From UBA5109 sp965662565 (lineage in GTDB: Bacteria > Pseudomonadota > Gammaproteobacteria > Pseudomonadales > Pseudohongiellaceae), in assembly GCA_965662565.1 (NCBI GenBank), contig CBFIHS010000007.1, positions 1-64,000 of the forward strand: DNA of 64,000 nucleotides, written 5' to 3'. The position numbers were made by a program, and so were the translations under genes. Shown piece after piece: positions 44,900-54,121 of this stretch; within the stretch, counting starts at the first letter, position 1, and the number at the start of each line of letters is the position of its first letter. Under the pieces are notes generated by a model. That model ran no database searches, was not told the origin of the DNA, and saw nothing but the letters and a program-made list of their open reading frames with translations.

Positions 44900-46267
44900 A
44901 TGAAACCAAAACTTAATGTTGTGATCCTTGCCGCTGGTAAAGGCACAAGAATGTACTCAGAAACTCCGAAAGTGTTGCATGAGCTAGCAGGAAAAAGTCT
45001 GATTGAGCATGTTATTGGCACAGCAAGAGAATTAGCACCTGATAGCATTACAGTGGTTGTCGGTCACCAAGCAGAAAGAATTCAAAGTGCTTTAGCTCAC
45101 GAGCAGCTGAATTTTGCTCTTCAAGAAGAACAGAAGGGAACAGCACATGCCGTTGAGCAGGCATTACCATATCTTGAAGATGATGCTGTTGTTCTAGTTT
45201 TATATGGCGATGTACCTCTTACAGAAAAAAACAGTTTGGACAAATTGTTGGCAAAGGCAAGCACAAATTCAATGTCGGTTCTGACTTGCGTGGTAAAAAA
45301 CCCTACGGGTTTGGGAAGAATCATTAGAGATGGTGCTGGTAACATCGAAGCTATTGTTGAAGAAAAAGACTCTGATGAATATCAAAAAAATATTACTGAA
45401 ATTAACACTGGAATTATGGCTTTCCCAGCCAAAAAATTAAAGCAATGGATACCGAGAATTGGAAATAATAATAAGCAAAATGAATATTATTTAACAGACA
45501 TTGTGCCGCTTGCCCTAGAAGAAAATGGACAAGTTGCAACAGTTAGTTGTGAGTCGGAGAATGAAGCCTGTGGTGTGAATACCATGCTACAACTTTCTGA
45601 ACTTGAAAGGGCTTATCAAAAGTTACAGGCCGAAGCTTTAATGTTGAAAGGAGTTTGCCTTGCTGATCCATCTAGGTTAGACATTAGGGGGCAAGTTGAT
45701 ATTGCCTCCGATGTACAAATAGATGTTAATGTTATTTTGGAAGGAACAGTAAAAATAGAAAAAAATGTCAGGATTTCAGCAAATTGTATTTTGAAAGACT
45801 GTGTTATAAAAGCCGGTACTGAAATATTCCCCAATACTCTTATTGAAGAATCTGAGATAGGATCTAATTGCAAAGTTGGACCCTTTGCTCGAATTCGCCC
45901 AGGCACGCAGATGAGTAACAATGTTAAAATTGGCAATTTTGTTGAAACTAAAAAATCGATGATAGGTGAAGGAAGCAAGGTTAATCATCTTAGTTATATT
46001 GGCGACAGTGAATTAGGGGAAAATATTAATATTGGTGCTGGAACCATTACCTGTAATTATGATGGCGTCAACAAATTCAAAACGATAATAGAAGATGATG
46101 TATTTATAGGCTCCAACACCGCTTTGGTAGCTCCTGTAAAAATAAATAAAGGTGCTACAGTTGCAGCAGGCTCAACCATTACAAAAGATGTTGAAAGTGG
46201 GCAGCTTGCCTTAAGCAGAACAAAGCAAACTAATATTAATGATTGGAAAAGACCTTTAAAAAAATAA
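44900..46267 (+). CDS. glmU: Bifunctional GlcNAc-1-P uridyltransferase / GlcN-1-P acetyltransferase
   Basis: 455 residues. The N-terminal pyrophosphorylase domain starts VVILAAGKGTRMYSETPKVL and contains the YGDVPL metal site (around residue 104) and the GTAHAVEQ substrate loop. The C-terminal left-handed beta-helix with acetyltransferase residues (KIGNFVETKKSMIGEGSKVN, LSYIGD, GAGTITCNYDG) is complete. It makes UDP-GlcNAc for peptidoglycan and LPS. A TTG lies one codon upstream of the chosen ATG; GAGAG at about ten bases favours the ATG. glmS follows after 53 bases, so two steps of one pathway are linked. Confidence 0.97.
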   Translation: MKPKLNVVILAAGKGTRMYSETPKVLHELAGKSLIEHVIGTARELAPDSITVVVGHQAERIQSALAHEQLNFALQEEQKGTAHAVEQALPYLEDDAVVLVLYGDVPLTEKNSLDKLLAKASTNSMSVLTCVVKNPTGLGRIIRDGAGNIEAIVEEKDSDEYQKNITEINTGIMAFPAKKLKQWIPRIGNNNKQNEYYLTDIVPLALEENGQVATVSCESENEACGVNTMLQLSELERAYQKLQAEALMLKGVCLADPSRLDIRGQVDIASDVQIDVNVILEGTVKIEKNVRISANCILKDCVIKAGTEIFPNTLIEESEIGSNCKVGPFARIRPGTQMSNNVKIGNFVETKKSMIGEGSKVNHLSYIGDSELGENINIGAGTITCNYDGVNKFKTIIEDDVFIGSNTALVAPVKINKGATVAAGSTITKDVESGQLALSRTKQTNINDWKRPLKK

Positions 46268-46320
46268 GCTTGGTTGTAGGTAAAGCATAAGGCGATAGCC
46301 TTTACTAAACGGGATAGATT

Positions 46321-48156
46321 ATGTGCGGAATAGTTGGCGCAGTTGGACAACGAAAAGTTTCAGGAATATTAATTGAAGGATTAAAGCGTCTAGAATACCG
46401 CGGCTATGACTCTGCAGGTATAGCTGTAATTGATAAAAAAGAGACAAAAATTAATTGCATAAAAGCACTTGGTAAAGTTGCCGAATTAGAAAACGCTGTC
46501 TCAAAAGCTTCTGCAAAAGGTTCTATAGGTATTGCTCATACAAGATGGGCTACTCATGGTAAACCGTCAAAAGAAAATGCTCACCCTCATTGCTCGGCTG
46601 ATAATTTAGCTTTAGTGCACAATGGGATCATCGAAAACTATCTAGAACATAAAGAATCTCTATCTAAAAAAGGGTATTACTTTACTACTGAAACAGATAC
46701 GGAAGTAATTGTTCATTTAATCCATGCTGAAATGGATAAAACTGAAATTGATTTTACTCAAGCTGTTAAAAATGTAGTTGCAAAATTGGAAGGTGCTTAC
46801 GGTTTAGCGGTGATCAATAAAGATTATCCAGGTCGTTTAGTGGTGGCACGAAGTGGAAGCCCTTTAGTGATTGGAGTCGGTATTAGTGAAAATTTTATAG
46901 CTTCAGACCCTTCTGCCATTAGCCAAGTTACCGATCGGTTTATGTACATGGAAGAAGGCGATATTGCTGAAATAAGCAATAAAAAAATTACGATTTGGAA
47001 TAATGATGAGATAGTGAAGCGAAAAATAGTTCGGCTATTTGACGATATGGAAGATGCTTCGAAAGGTCAGTATAGGCACTTTATGTTGAAAGAGATTTTT
47101 GAACAAAGTGAAGCAATAAAAAATACCCTTTCTGGCAAGTTAAGTAAAACACATGTTTTAGAAGAAGCTTTTGGTGTAGAAGCTAAAGCATTGTTTGAAA
47201 AAACAAAGCGTGTACAAATTGTAGCCTGTGGCACGAGCTATCATGCAGGAATGATAGCTAAGTTTTGGTTCGAAAATGTTGCTCGCATGTCATGTTCGGT
47301 TGATATTGCTAGCGAGTATCGTTATCGAAATATTTTGGTTCCAGAAGACTGCTTATTTGTAACCATCTCTCAATCTGGAGAAACAGCGGATACTTTAGCG
47401 GCATTAAGATATGCGAAGGAATCAGACTATGTTGGCACATTAGCAATTTGTAATGTTCCGAATAGTTCATTGGTACGAGAGTCCGATTTAGCAATAATGA
47501 CCGTTGCCGGAAAAGAGATTGGTGTTGCTTCTACTAAAGCTTTCACAACCCAGTTATGCATTTTAGCTCTTTTACCAATAGTATTAGCTAGACACAAAGG
47601 CCTGACAGAATATGATGAAGAGTCTTTGGTAGATGAGCTCCACCGCTTACCTGAAATTGTAGAAGAAGTTTTAAAGCTGGATGAAAGAATTGCACAAATT
47701 TCTAACGATTTTGCAGAGAAACATCATGCTCTGTTTTTAGGGAGAGGAGTACAATATCCTGTCGCTAAAGAGGGGGCTCTTAAGCTAAAAGAAATTTCTT
47801 ACATTCATGCTGAAGCTTATCCAGCTGGAGAACTTAAGCATGGGCCTTTAGCGTTGGTTGATAACGAAATGCCAGTTATTGCGATTGCTCCCAATGATGA
47901 GCTACTGGAAAAGCTGAAATCGAATTTACAGGAAGTTAGTGCAAGAGGAGGACAGCTCTATGTATTTGCTGATACTGAGTCGGGTTTTAAAAATGACGAG
48001 TCAACTACCGTCATCAATATGCCGCACAGCAGTGATTTTTTAGATCCAATTACCTATACGATTCCCTTACAGCTCCTGTCTTATCATGTCGCAGTAATTA
48101 AAGGTACAGATGTTGACCAACCGAGGAATCTAGCCAAGTCCGTGACAGTTGAGTAG
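46321..48156 (+). CDS. glmS: Glutamine-fructose-6-phosphate aminotransferase (isomerizing)
   Basis: 611 residues, E. coli GlmS length. The N-terminal glutaminase domain begins CGIVGAVGQRK with catalytic Cys at position 2 and includes HTRWATHG and HNGIIENY. Two SIS sugar-isomerase domains follow (CGTSYHAGMIAKFW, SQSGETADT; later GRGVQYPVAKEGALKLKE). The C-terminal PRNLAKSVTVE is the conserved tail. It supplies glucosamine-6-phosphate for GlmM/GlmU. No ribozyme-like leader is recognisable in the 53-base gap upstream. Confidence 0.99.
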   Translation: MCGIVGAVGQRKVSGILIEGLKRLEYRGYDSAGIAVIDKKETKINCIKALGKVAELENAVSKASAKGSIGIAHTRWATHGKPSKENAHPHCSADNLALVHNGIIENYLEHKESLSKKGYYFTTETDTEVIVHLIHAEMDKTEIDFTQAVKNVVAKLEGAYGLAVINKDYPGRLVVARSGSPLVIGVGISENFIASDPSAISQVTDRFMYMEEGDIAEISNKKITIWNNDEIVKRKIVRLFDDMEDASKGQYRHFMLKEIFEQSEAIKNTLSGKLSKTHVLEEAFGVEAKALFEKTKRVQIVACGTSYHAGMIAKFWFENVARMSCSVDIASEYRYRNILVPEDCLFVTISQSGETADTLAALRYAKESDYVGTLAICNVPNSSLVRESDLAIMTVAGKEIGVASTKAFTTQLCILALLPIVLARHKGLTEYDEESLVDELHRLPEIVEEVLKLDERIAQISNDFAEKHHALFLGRGVQYPVAKEGALKLKEISYIHAEAYPAGELKHGPLALVDNEMPVIAIAPNDELLEKLKSNLQEVSARGGQLYVFADTESGFKNDESTTVINMPHSSDFLDPITYTIPLQLLSYHVAVIKGTDVDQPRNLAKSVTVE

Positions 48157-48165
48157 TAATAAAGC

Positions 48166-49065
48166 ATGAAACTTCCTGCTAAAATTGGTTTTGGCGTAGT
48201 AATAATCCTTTTTATTCTTTTCTTGTTGATGCTTGTAGTTGCTCGTAATCAGGCTTTAAGCTTAGTTTATAACCCCCTCTCAGAACGCCCCTCTTTAAGT
48301 GAAAGTCCTGCCGATTTTGGTTTAGAGTATGAAGATGTGACAGTCGTTTCCAGTGATGGCTTTGAGCTTCATGCTTGGTATATACGGTCTCAGAATGGCG
48401 CTAGTATTCTTTTACAGCATGGGTATAAATCTAACCGGATAGAGCTATTAGAAGAAGCTAAAGCGTTGGTAGACAATGGTTATGGGGTTTTACTTAGTTC
48501 GATCCGCTCGCATGATGAAAATGAAGGTGAGCTTATTGCTTTTGGGCTTCAAGAAATGCCTGATTTACAAGCCTGGTTTAACTTTCTGGTAGAGCAAGAA
48601 GACGTCGATTCTGAAAAAATAGGAATACTGGGAAACTCCTTAGGTGGCTCGCTTGCTTTGCAATATGCTGCACAAAACGAAAAAATCAAAGCCGTGGTTG
48701 CGCACAGCGCGTTTTCATCAATGGCTGATACTATTAGCACCAGTGTTACTTATTATACAAATTTGCCAGCATTTCCTTTTGCTTCATTAATCAGTTTTTG
48801 GGCTGAGCAAGAAGTAAACGGAAAAATTGATGACATTGATGCCAGTACTTGGATTGGGAAAATAAGTCCAAGACCAGTATTAATTTTGCACAGTCTTTCT
48901 GATGTCGTGATATCAACGGGAAGTGGAGAGTTGCTTTATTCTGCTGCGAGAGAACCTAAAGAGCTATGGCAAGTAGAACAAGTTAGGCATGCCAGTTTTG
49001 ATACGCAACTAGCGTCTGAATTTGAAACGAGAGTTGTTGGTTTTTTTAATCAATATTTGTTGTGA
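48166..49065 (+). CDS. Alpha/beta hydrolase with N-terminal membrane anchor
   Basis: 299 residues. One hydrophobic helix (about 7-25: FGVVIILFILFLLMLVVA) is followed by an alpha/beta-hydrolase fold. The nucleophile elbow is GNSLGGSLAL (Ser at about residue 159), the acid is probably in LHSLSDVV (Asp about 246), and the histidine in VRHASFD near the C-terminus. The EDVTVVSSDGFELHAWYI start resembles the BAAT/Abhydrolase proteins of the YqkD or Bem46 type. Substrate is unknown. It begins nine bases after glmS and may share its transcript; it converges on hexR with 11 bases between ends. Confidence 0.82.
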   Translation: MKLPAKIGFGVVIILFILFLLMLVVARNQALSLVYNPLSERPSLSESPADFGLEYEDVTVVSSDGFELHAWYIRSQNGASILLQHGYKSNRIELLEEAKALVDNGYGVLLSSIRSHDENEGELIAFGLQEMPDLQAWFNFLVEQEDVDSEKIGILGNSLGGSLALQYAAQNEKIKAVVAHSAFSSMADTISTSVTYYTNLPAFPFASLISFWAEQEVNGKIDDIDASTWIGKISPRPVLILHSLSDVVISTGSGELLYSAAREPKELWQVEQVRHASFDTQLASEFETRVVGFFNQYLL

Positions 49066-49076
49066 GCTTGTTTGAT

Positions 49077-49940
49077 TTAAGTCTTCTTGTTTTTGCTGGT
49101 TCTAAGAGAACGTAAACTAACGCTGAGGCGTTTTAAGTGCTCTTTAAGTTCAGTATTCCGGTGTTGTGCCACACCCATTGCTAATACATCAATGACAACT
49201 AAATGCGCAATTCGTGAAGACACTGGGGCAAACTCAAGATGATTTTCTTCCATATTAATATGGATGGGGTAATCGCAAAGCTCTGCTAAGGCCGTGGTTT
49301 CAGGCACCAAGCCAATGACTTTCGCGCCAGCTTCTTTGGCTAGCTTTACGCTTTGGATTAAAGCTTTAGTTCTACCAGATTGTGAAATAGCTACCACAAC
49401 ATCAGTAGGCTTTAAGGAAATTGCAGACATATGCTGAATGTGTGGATCAGTATAAGCAGCAGCCGAAACTTGTAAGCGAAAGAATTTGTGTTGAGCATCG
49501 ATAGCTACTGACCCAGAAGCACCAAAGCCATAGAATTCAACACGATCTGCAGAACTTAAAGCCGTGATTGCTTTTTCTAAAGCAGTCGCATCAATTTCAT
49601 CACGAATGCTAATTAATGAGCCTATAGTTGTATCGAAGACCTTTTTATTAACATCTGCTATTGAGTCTTTAGTGTTAACTTGAAACTGGCTGAAACTTCC
49701 GCTGGTTCCAATATGTTGAGCGAGGTCTAATTTGAAAGCCTGAAAGCCATTAAAGCCAAGTGCTCTGCAAAAACGAATCACCGTGGGCTCGCTGACCTTA
49801 GCATTTTTTGCTAAATCCACGATACGCATCTTAATGACTTTACTGGGGTCTGACAGGATAAATTCTGCAACTTTTCTCTCAGACTTACGAAGTTTATCGA
49901 GATTAAGAGTAATTTTTCTAATGAGGTTACTTTTTTCCAT
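49077..49940 (-). CDS. RpiR/HexR-type transcriptional regulator
   Basis: 287 residues. An N-terminal HTH_6 domain (about 1-80: LRKSERKVAEFILSDPSKVI, then the recognition region AKNAKVSEPTVIRFCRALGF) is joined to a SIS sugar-phosphate-binding domain (about 130-260: YGFGASGSVAIDAQHKFFRL, AISQSGRTKALIQS). HexR of Pseudomonas and Shewanella represses Entner-Doudoroff and central carbon genes and is released by 2-keto-3-deoxy-6-phosphogluconate. The similarity suggests that role, but no target sugar gene lies beside it. A 16-base inverted repeat upstream (49966-49981) may be its own operator. Confidence 0.88.
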   Translation of the reverse strand: MEKSNLIRKITLNLDKLRKSERKVAEFILSDPSKVIKMRIVDLAKNAKVSEPTVIRFCRALGFNGFQAFKLDLAQHIGTSGSFSQFQVNTKDSIADVNKKVFDTTIGSLISIRDEIDATALEKAITALSSADRVEFYGFGASGSVAIDAQHKFFRLQVSAAAYTDPHIQHMSAISLKPTDVVVAISQSGRTKALIQSVKLAKEAGAKVIGLVPETTALAELCDYPIHINMEENHLEFAPVSSRIAHLVVIDVLAMGVAQHRNTELKEHLKRLSVSLRSLRTSKNKKT

Positions 49941-49965
49941 ATTTTGTACTCAAAACCCGCACTGA

Positions 49966-49981
49966 TGTCACAAAAGTAACA
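49966..49981. promoter_or_regulatory. Inverted repeat upstream of the HexR-type gene
   Basis: TGTCAC-AAAA-GTAACA, five of six arm positions pair, centred about 33 bases before the hexR start codon. The TGT...ACA ends resemble known HexR operators, but the inner bases do not match their TGTAAT-N3-ATTACA form closely. A candidate autoregulatory site. Confidence 0.35.
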
Positions 49982-50017
49982 CTAAAATTTGTCAAAGCAC
50001 GAAAGGAAGGATGCTAA

Positions 50018-50089
50018 ATGGAAGCCGATGCAGTTTTTATAGCCGCACAAAGCTCTTGGACCTTTCTGACATCTAATGTATGCCTATGA
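50018..50089 (+). CDS. Possible 23-residue small protein or leader peptide
   Basis: The ATG at 50018 is preceded by AAAGGAAGG at the ideal seven-base spacing, a better ribosome binding site than many genes here have. The frame reads MEADAVFIAAQSSWTFLTSN and ends after 23 residues at 50089. It is in the 203-base gap between hexR and the cold-shock gene, both on the other strand. No homology is recognisable. A chance match is quite possible. Confidence 0.25.
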   Translation: MEADAVFIAAQSSWTFLTSNVCL

Positions 50090-50143
50090 AGAAAGATCCG
50101 TAGTATTTGCGTGGCAGGCAAATATTTACAAGCTTAAAGCGTT

Positions 50144-50362
50144 TTATTCAGCGTTAACTGGCTGGACGTTCTCTGCTTGAGGACCCTTTTGGCCCTGAGT
50201 CACAGTCATAGTGACTTGTTGTCCTTCATGTAAGGTACGTCTGCCTTCACCAGCGATCGCACTATAATGTACGAAAACATCTTTGCCACCGGCATGTTCA
50301 ATGAAGCCAAAGCCTTTCTCATCATTGAACCACTTAACTGTACCTTCTACTTGCTCAGACAT
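50144..50362 (-). CDS. Cold-shock domain protein (CspA family)
   Basis: 72 residues, a single OB-fold cold-shock domain. The nucleic-acid-binding RNP1 motif KGFGFI and RNP2 motif VFVHYSAI are intact, and WFNDEKGFGFIEHAGGKDVF is highly typical. Such proteins act as RNA chaperones; only some members are cold-induced, and this cannot be told from the coding sequence. It stands alone. The 290-base gap to uvrD contains its leader and several inverted repeats of TTGGGT-type words that could regulate it. Confidence 0.95.
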   Translation of the reverse strand: MSEQVEGTVKWFNDEKGFGFIEHAGGKDVFVHYSAIAGEGRRTLHEGQQVTMTVTQGQKGPQAENVQPVNAE

Positions 50363-50387
50363 ATTTTTCTTTTACTCTCATAACAAT

Positions 50388-50503
50388 ACCAAGTGCTTGG
50401 TGTATTTCTCGGAGTTAAAACCCAATTTAGATTTCAACCATCATAATTAATATTGGTCATTCAAACCCAAGTTTGGGTATCGAAGACGATCAATATTTTG
50501 GGT
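50388..50503. repeat. Cluster of inverted repeats between the cold-shock gene and uvrD
   Basis: Three palindromic elements: ACCAAGTGCTTGGT at 50388-50401, ACCCAAGTTTGGGT at 50465-50478, and flanking the latter an outer pair AATATTGGTC (50449-50458) with GATCAATATT (50488-50497), one mismatch. Further copies of ACCCAA/TTGGGT are at 50420-50425 and 50498-50503. In this divergent gap they could be operators for the csp or uvrD promoters or a foldable csp leader. Confidence 0.5.
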
Positions 50504-50652
50504 CATACCCGCTAAATTAGGTGCCTTTAGGGATATAACTTCGATCGATAGTAGCAAGTTTTTAATAAAATGCCTATGAGTAGGCAGATGAATGCGAAAT
50601 TATTATAGAAAAGTGACTAAGAAGATTGCAGACTTTGCTAAAATGCTTGGCA

Positions 50653-52887
50653 ATGGATATTTCCCACATACTAAACCCCCTCAATGACGTTCAGCGTCAG
50701 GCTGTTACTTCAGAAGCTGATAATCTTCTGGTTCTTGCTGGTGCTGGAAGCGGCAAAACGCGCGTGCTTGTTCATCGCATTGCTTGGTTGATAGCCACCG
50801 AAGACATCTCCCCACACAGTATTTTGGCTGTGACTTTTACGAATAAAGCGGCCAATGAAATGCGTTTGAGAATTGAAGAGCTCTTGGAGAGGCCTATTGG
50901 TGGTATGTGGGTTGGAACCTTTCACGGTTTGGCACACAGGCTGTTAAGAGCGCATTGGCACGAAGCCGGCCTGCCAGAAAAATTTCAAATCCTGGATTCA
51001 GATGACCAATTACGTTTAATAAAACGAGTGCATAAAAGTCTTGGCATAGATGAAAAGAAATGGCCTGCAAAACAATGCCAATGGTTCATTAATGAGCAAA
51101 AAGACGAAGGTCTTCGTGCTGCTAATATAGAAACATACGGTGACGAGTTCTCCGAAATTATGGCAAAGGTGTATACGGCTTATGAGCAAGCATGTGAAAG
51201 GGGCGGCATGGTTGATTTTGGTGAACTCTTACTTCGCTCTCACGAGCTTTGGCTCAAGAACAAAGAGTTGCTGGCTCACTATCAAAAACGTTTCCGTTTT
51301 ATCTTGGTCGATGAGTTTCAGGATACTAATGCCATCCAGTATGCTTGGCTCAGGGTATTGGCTGGAGAAGAGGCTAAAGTTACGGCTGTAGGTGATGACG
51401 ACCAGTCTATCTATGGCTGGCGTGGGGCCAGAATTGAAAACATTCAACAATTTTCACAACATTTTAACAATAGCGAGACGGTTAGACTCGAGCAAAACTA
51501 TCGTTCGACTGGAAATATCCTAAAAGCGGCCAATACCTTAATTGCCAATAATCAAGGTCGCCTTGGTAAAGAATTATGGACGGATGGAGTTGAAGGTGAG
51601 GCGATATCGCTTTACTCCGCTTTTAACGAACAAGATGAAGCACGTTTTATATCAGGCCAACTGAAGACCTGGATAGATAATGGCAACAAAGCTAACGAAG
51701 CTGCAATTTTATATCGATCAAATGCTCAATCTCGTGAGTTAGAAGAAGCGTTATTACGACTTGCAATGCCTTACCGAATTTATGGTGGTTTTAGATTCTA
51801 TGAACGTCTCGAAATTAGAAATGCCATGGCTTATTTAAGGTTAGTTTTGAATCATGACGATGACGCAGCCATGGAAAGAGTTATTAACACACCGGTTAGA
51901 GGCATAGGAAATAAAACTTTAGAGTCATTGCGAATTCTAGCTCGAACCCAAGGGCTTTCAATGTGGAATGCAGCTCAAGAGTGCATTGTGCAGGGAATCT
52001 TGCCACCAAGAGCAACGCTAAGTGTAAACGGCTTCATTAACTTAATCGAGGCAATGCAAAATTTTGCTATCGATAATACCTTAAGTGATTTGTGCAATGA
52101 GGTTATTAAGCGAAGTGGTTTGGTTCAACATCATGAAAAAGAAGGCGGAGAAAAAGCAAAAAGCAGAATAGAAAACCTTGATGAGTTAGTGAATGCAGCC
52201 AAAGCTTTTATGTTGGATCAAGAAAGCGAGGAAGAGCTTTCTAACATTGAGATTTTAACTGCCTTCATCGATAAAGCAGCCTTAGATGCTGGAGATACGC
52301 AAGCCGGAGCGGGTGAAGATGCTCTGCAACTAATGACATTACATTCTGCGAAAGGGCTTGAGTTTCCTTTAGTGTTTATTAGCGGACTGGAAGAAGGGCT
52401 TTTCCCACATAAAATGTCAATGGACTCCCAGACTGGTTTAGAAGAAGAGCGTCGTCTATGCTATGTAGGAATTACTCGTGCAATGCAGAAGCTTTACTTA
52501 AGCCATGCAGAGTCTAGGCGTATGCACGGGGAAGAAAATTTAACTCGACCTTCACGCTTTTTGTCCGAGCTTCCTCAAGAGTTGTTAGAAGAGGTTAGGC
52601 TACAGGGTCGTATAACAAGAAGCAGTTATTTTAATGATTATGGTAAAGGCGGTGGACAAGAAAAAAAATATGGGAATATTGCAGCGCTTAAATCTAGTGA
52701 TGACTCCTTAACAAATGATGGAGAGGACTCTATAAGCTTAGGGCAAAGAGTGAAGCATCCTAAATTTGGAGAGGGTGTTGTTCTAAATTATGAAGGCAAA
52801 GGGAAGAATGCTAGAGTGCAAATAAATTTCGATGGAATTGGAGGCAAGTGGTTAGTCATGTCTTATGCAAGACTAGAGACTATATAA
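50653..52887 (+). CDS. uvrD: DNA helicase II UvrD
   Basis: 744 residues. It starts MDISHILNPLNDVQRQAVTS, very close to E. coli UvrD. Walker A is LAGAGSGKTRVLVHR, motif Ia VTFTNKAANEM, motif II DEFQDTN, motif III GDDDQSIYGWRGA, and motifs V-VI LMTLHSAKGLEFP and VGITRAMQKLY. The C-terminal Tudor-like domain (VKHPKFGEGVVLNYEGKG) that contacts RNA polymerase is present. It unwinds DNA in nucleotide excision and mismatch repair. An upstream start at 50626 is in frame but adds nine residues not seen in the family. Confidence 0.97.
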   Translation: MDISHILNPLNDVQRQAVTSEADNLLVLAGAGSGKTRVLVHRIAWLIATEDISPHSILAVTFTNKAANEMRLRIEELLERPIGGMWVGTFHGLAHRLLRAHWHEAGLPEKFQILDSDDQLRLIKRVHKSLGIDEKKWPAKQCQWFINEQKDEGLRAANIETYGDEFSEIMAKVYTAYEQACERGGMVDFGELLLRSHELWLKNKELLAHYQKRFRFILVDEFQDTNAIQYAWLRVLAGEEAKVTAVGDDDQSIYGWRGARIENIQQFSQHFNNSETVRLEQNYRSTGNILKAANTLIANNQGRLGKELWTDGVEGEAISLYSAFNEQDEARFISGQLKTWIDNGNKANEAAILYRSNAQSRELEEALLRLAMPYRIYGGFRFYERLEIRNAMAYLRLVLNHDDDAAMERVINTPVRGIGNKTLESLRILARTQGLSMWNAAQECIVQGILPPRATLSVNGFINLIEAMQNFAIDNTLSDLCNEVIKRSGLVQHHEKEGGEKAKSRIENLDELVNAAKAFMLDQESEEELSNIEILTAFIDKAALDAGDTQAGAGEDALQLMTLHSAKGLEFPLVFISGLEEGLFPHKMSMDSQTGLEEERRLCYVGITRAMQKLYLSHAESRRMHGEENLTRPSRFLSELPQELLEEVRLQGRITRSSYFNDYGKGGGQEKKYGNIAALKSSDDSLTNDGEDSISLGQRVKHPKFGEGVVLNYEGKGKNARVQINFDGIGGKWLVMSYARLETI

Positions 52888-52948
52888 CTTATATAATAAT
52901 CTTATGTTCATGTTTAAGATGAATGCTTTGTTTTACCTAGAGGAAAAA

Positions 52949-54061
52949 ATGAAAAGACTAACAAAAATAATAAGCGTGGCCTTTTGTGCGATCGTCCTTG
53001 TTGCTTGCGGTGGAGCTTCAGAGCAGCAGAGCAGTGAAAGTGTCGAAGCAAGAAGCCAGCAAACTTATCAATGGAAGCTTGTAACCACATGGCCAAAAAA
53101 CTTTCCAGGAATAGGAATAGTTTCAGAAAATTTCGCTGATCTTGTTGATGAGCTATCGGAAGGCCGAATGAAAATCAGAGTTTACGGTGCAGGTGAAATT
53201 GTTCCAGCTTTTGAGGTATTTGATGCCGTTCGCGCGGGTACCGCAGAAATGGGCCACGGAGCTTCTTATTTTTGGAAAGGCAAAGCCCCGGAAGCTCAGT
53301 TCTTTTCAGCATTGCCTTTTGGCTTAAACGGTAAAGAAATGGATAGCTGGATCCAGTTTGGTGGAGGTATTGAGCTTTGGGAAGAGTTGTATGAGCCCTT
53401 TAATTTGATACCGGTTCCTGGAGGAAATACTGGGGTACAGATGGGCGGATGGTTCAACAAAGAAATTAATAGCCTGGAGGATTTTCAAGGTTTAAAAATG
53501 CGAATACCTGGCCTTGGTGGAGAAGTAATCCAAAAAATTGGCGGTGTTCCTGTCAATCTTGCTGCAGGTGAACTCTACACCTCATTACAAACAGGTGTAA
53601 TTGATGCAACTGAATTTGTTGGTCCGCTACAAGATTTGTCTCTAGGCTTTTATGATGTTGCTGATTATTATTATTATCCGGGATGGCATGAGCCAGGTAC
53701 TGCTCTTGAGTTCATGTTTAATAAAGAATTATTCGAAGCACTACCAGAAGATCTTCAGCTTATTATCCGCACCGCGGCTTATGTCGCTAGTGCTAGTTTG
53801 ACTCTTGAAACAGTAAAGCAAAATTCTGATGCAGTAAAAACTTTAGTAGAAGAGCATGGCGTAGAACTGCGTCAGTTCCCAAGAGATTTGAATGCTGAGC
53901 TTTATCGAGTTTCTCAAGAGGTCATTAATGAACTTGGCCAAGGCAGCGAAATTGGCCAACGAATTTTAGACTCTTATCGAACTTTCGAAGCAGACGTTAG
54001 AGGCTATCATGATATTTCTATAGAAGCTTACAATAGATTAAGAGCAGAAGAGCGGGATTAG
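52949..54061 (+). CDS. TRAP transporter substrate-binding lipoprotein (DctP/TakP-like)
   Basis: 370 residues. A signal peptide ends in the lipobox LVAC (Cys20), so it should be a lipoprotein; many DctP proteins are free in the periplasm. The conserved carboxylate-binding arginine is in GLKMRIPGLGGE, and QTGVIDATEFVGP and GWHEPGTALEFMFNK resemble the TakP branch, which binds 2-oxoacids. The ATG at 52949 has AGAGGA at six bases; an earlier in-frame ATG at 52904 would bury the signal peptide. The membrane subunits DctQ and DctM lie on the opposite strand 0.5 kb away. Confidence 0.9.
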   Translation: MKRLTKIISVAFCAIVLVACGGASEQQSSESVEARSQQTYQWKLVTTWPKNFPGIGIVSENFADLVDELSEGRMKIRVYGAGEIVPAFEVFDAVRAGTAEMGHGASYFWKGKAPEAQFFSALPFGLNGKEMDSWIQFGGGIELWEELYEPFNLIPVPGGNTGVQMGGWFNKEINSLEDFQGLKMRIPGLGGEVIQKIGGVPVNLAAGELYTSLQTGVIDATEFVGPLQDLSLGFYDVADYYYYPGWHEPGTALEFMFNKELFEALPEDLQLIIRTAAYVASASLTLETVKQNSDAVKTLVEEHGVELRQFPRDLNAELYRVSQEVINELGQGSEIGQRILDSYRTFEADVRGYHDISIEAYNRLRAEERD

Positions 54062-54070
54062 GTTTTGAGT

Positions 54071-54096
54071 TGAAGACTAGGATGCTCTAGTCTTCA
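54071..54096. terminator. Hairpin between dctP and the thioesterase gene
   Basis: A ten-base perfect stem, TGAAGACTAG (54071-54080) paired with CTAGTCTTCA (54087-54096), loop GATGCT, in the 60-base gap between two convergent genes. A strong T tract is missing on both sides, so termination may be partial. Confidence 0.5.
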
Positions 54097-54121
54097 ATAG
54101 ACTTAAAAAAATAAGTAAAGC

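Noticed and set aside
46268..46320. glmS ribozyme in the glmU-glmS gap
   Set aside because: The gap is 53 bases, far too short, and the ribozyme is known from Firmicutes, not from this group.
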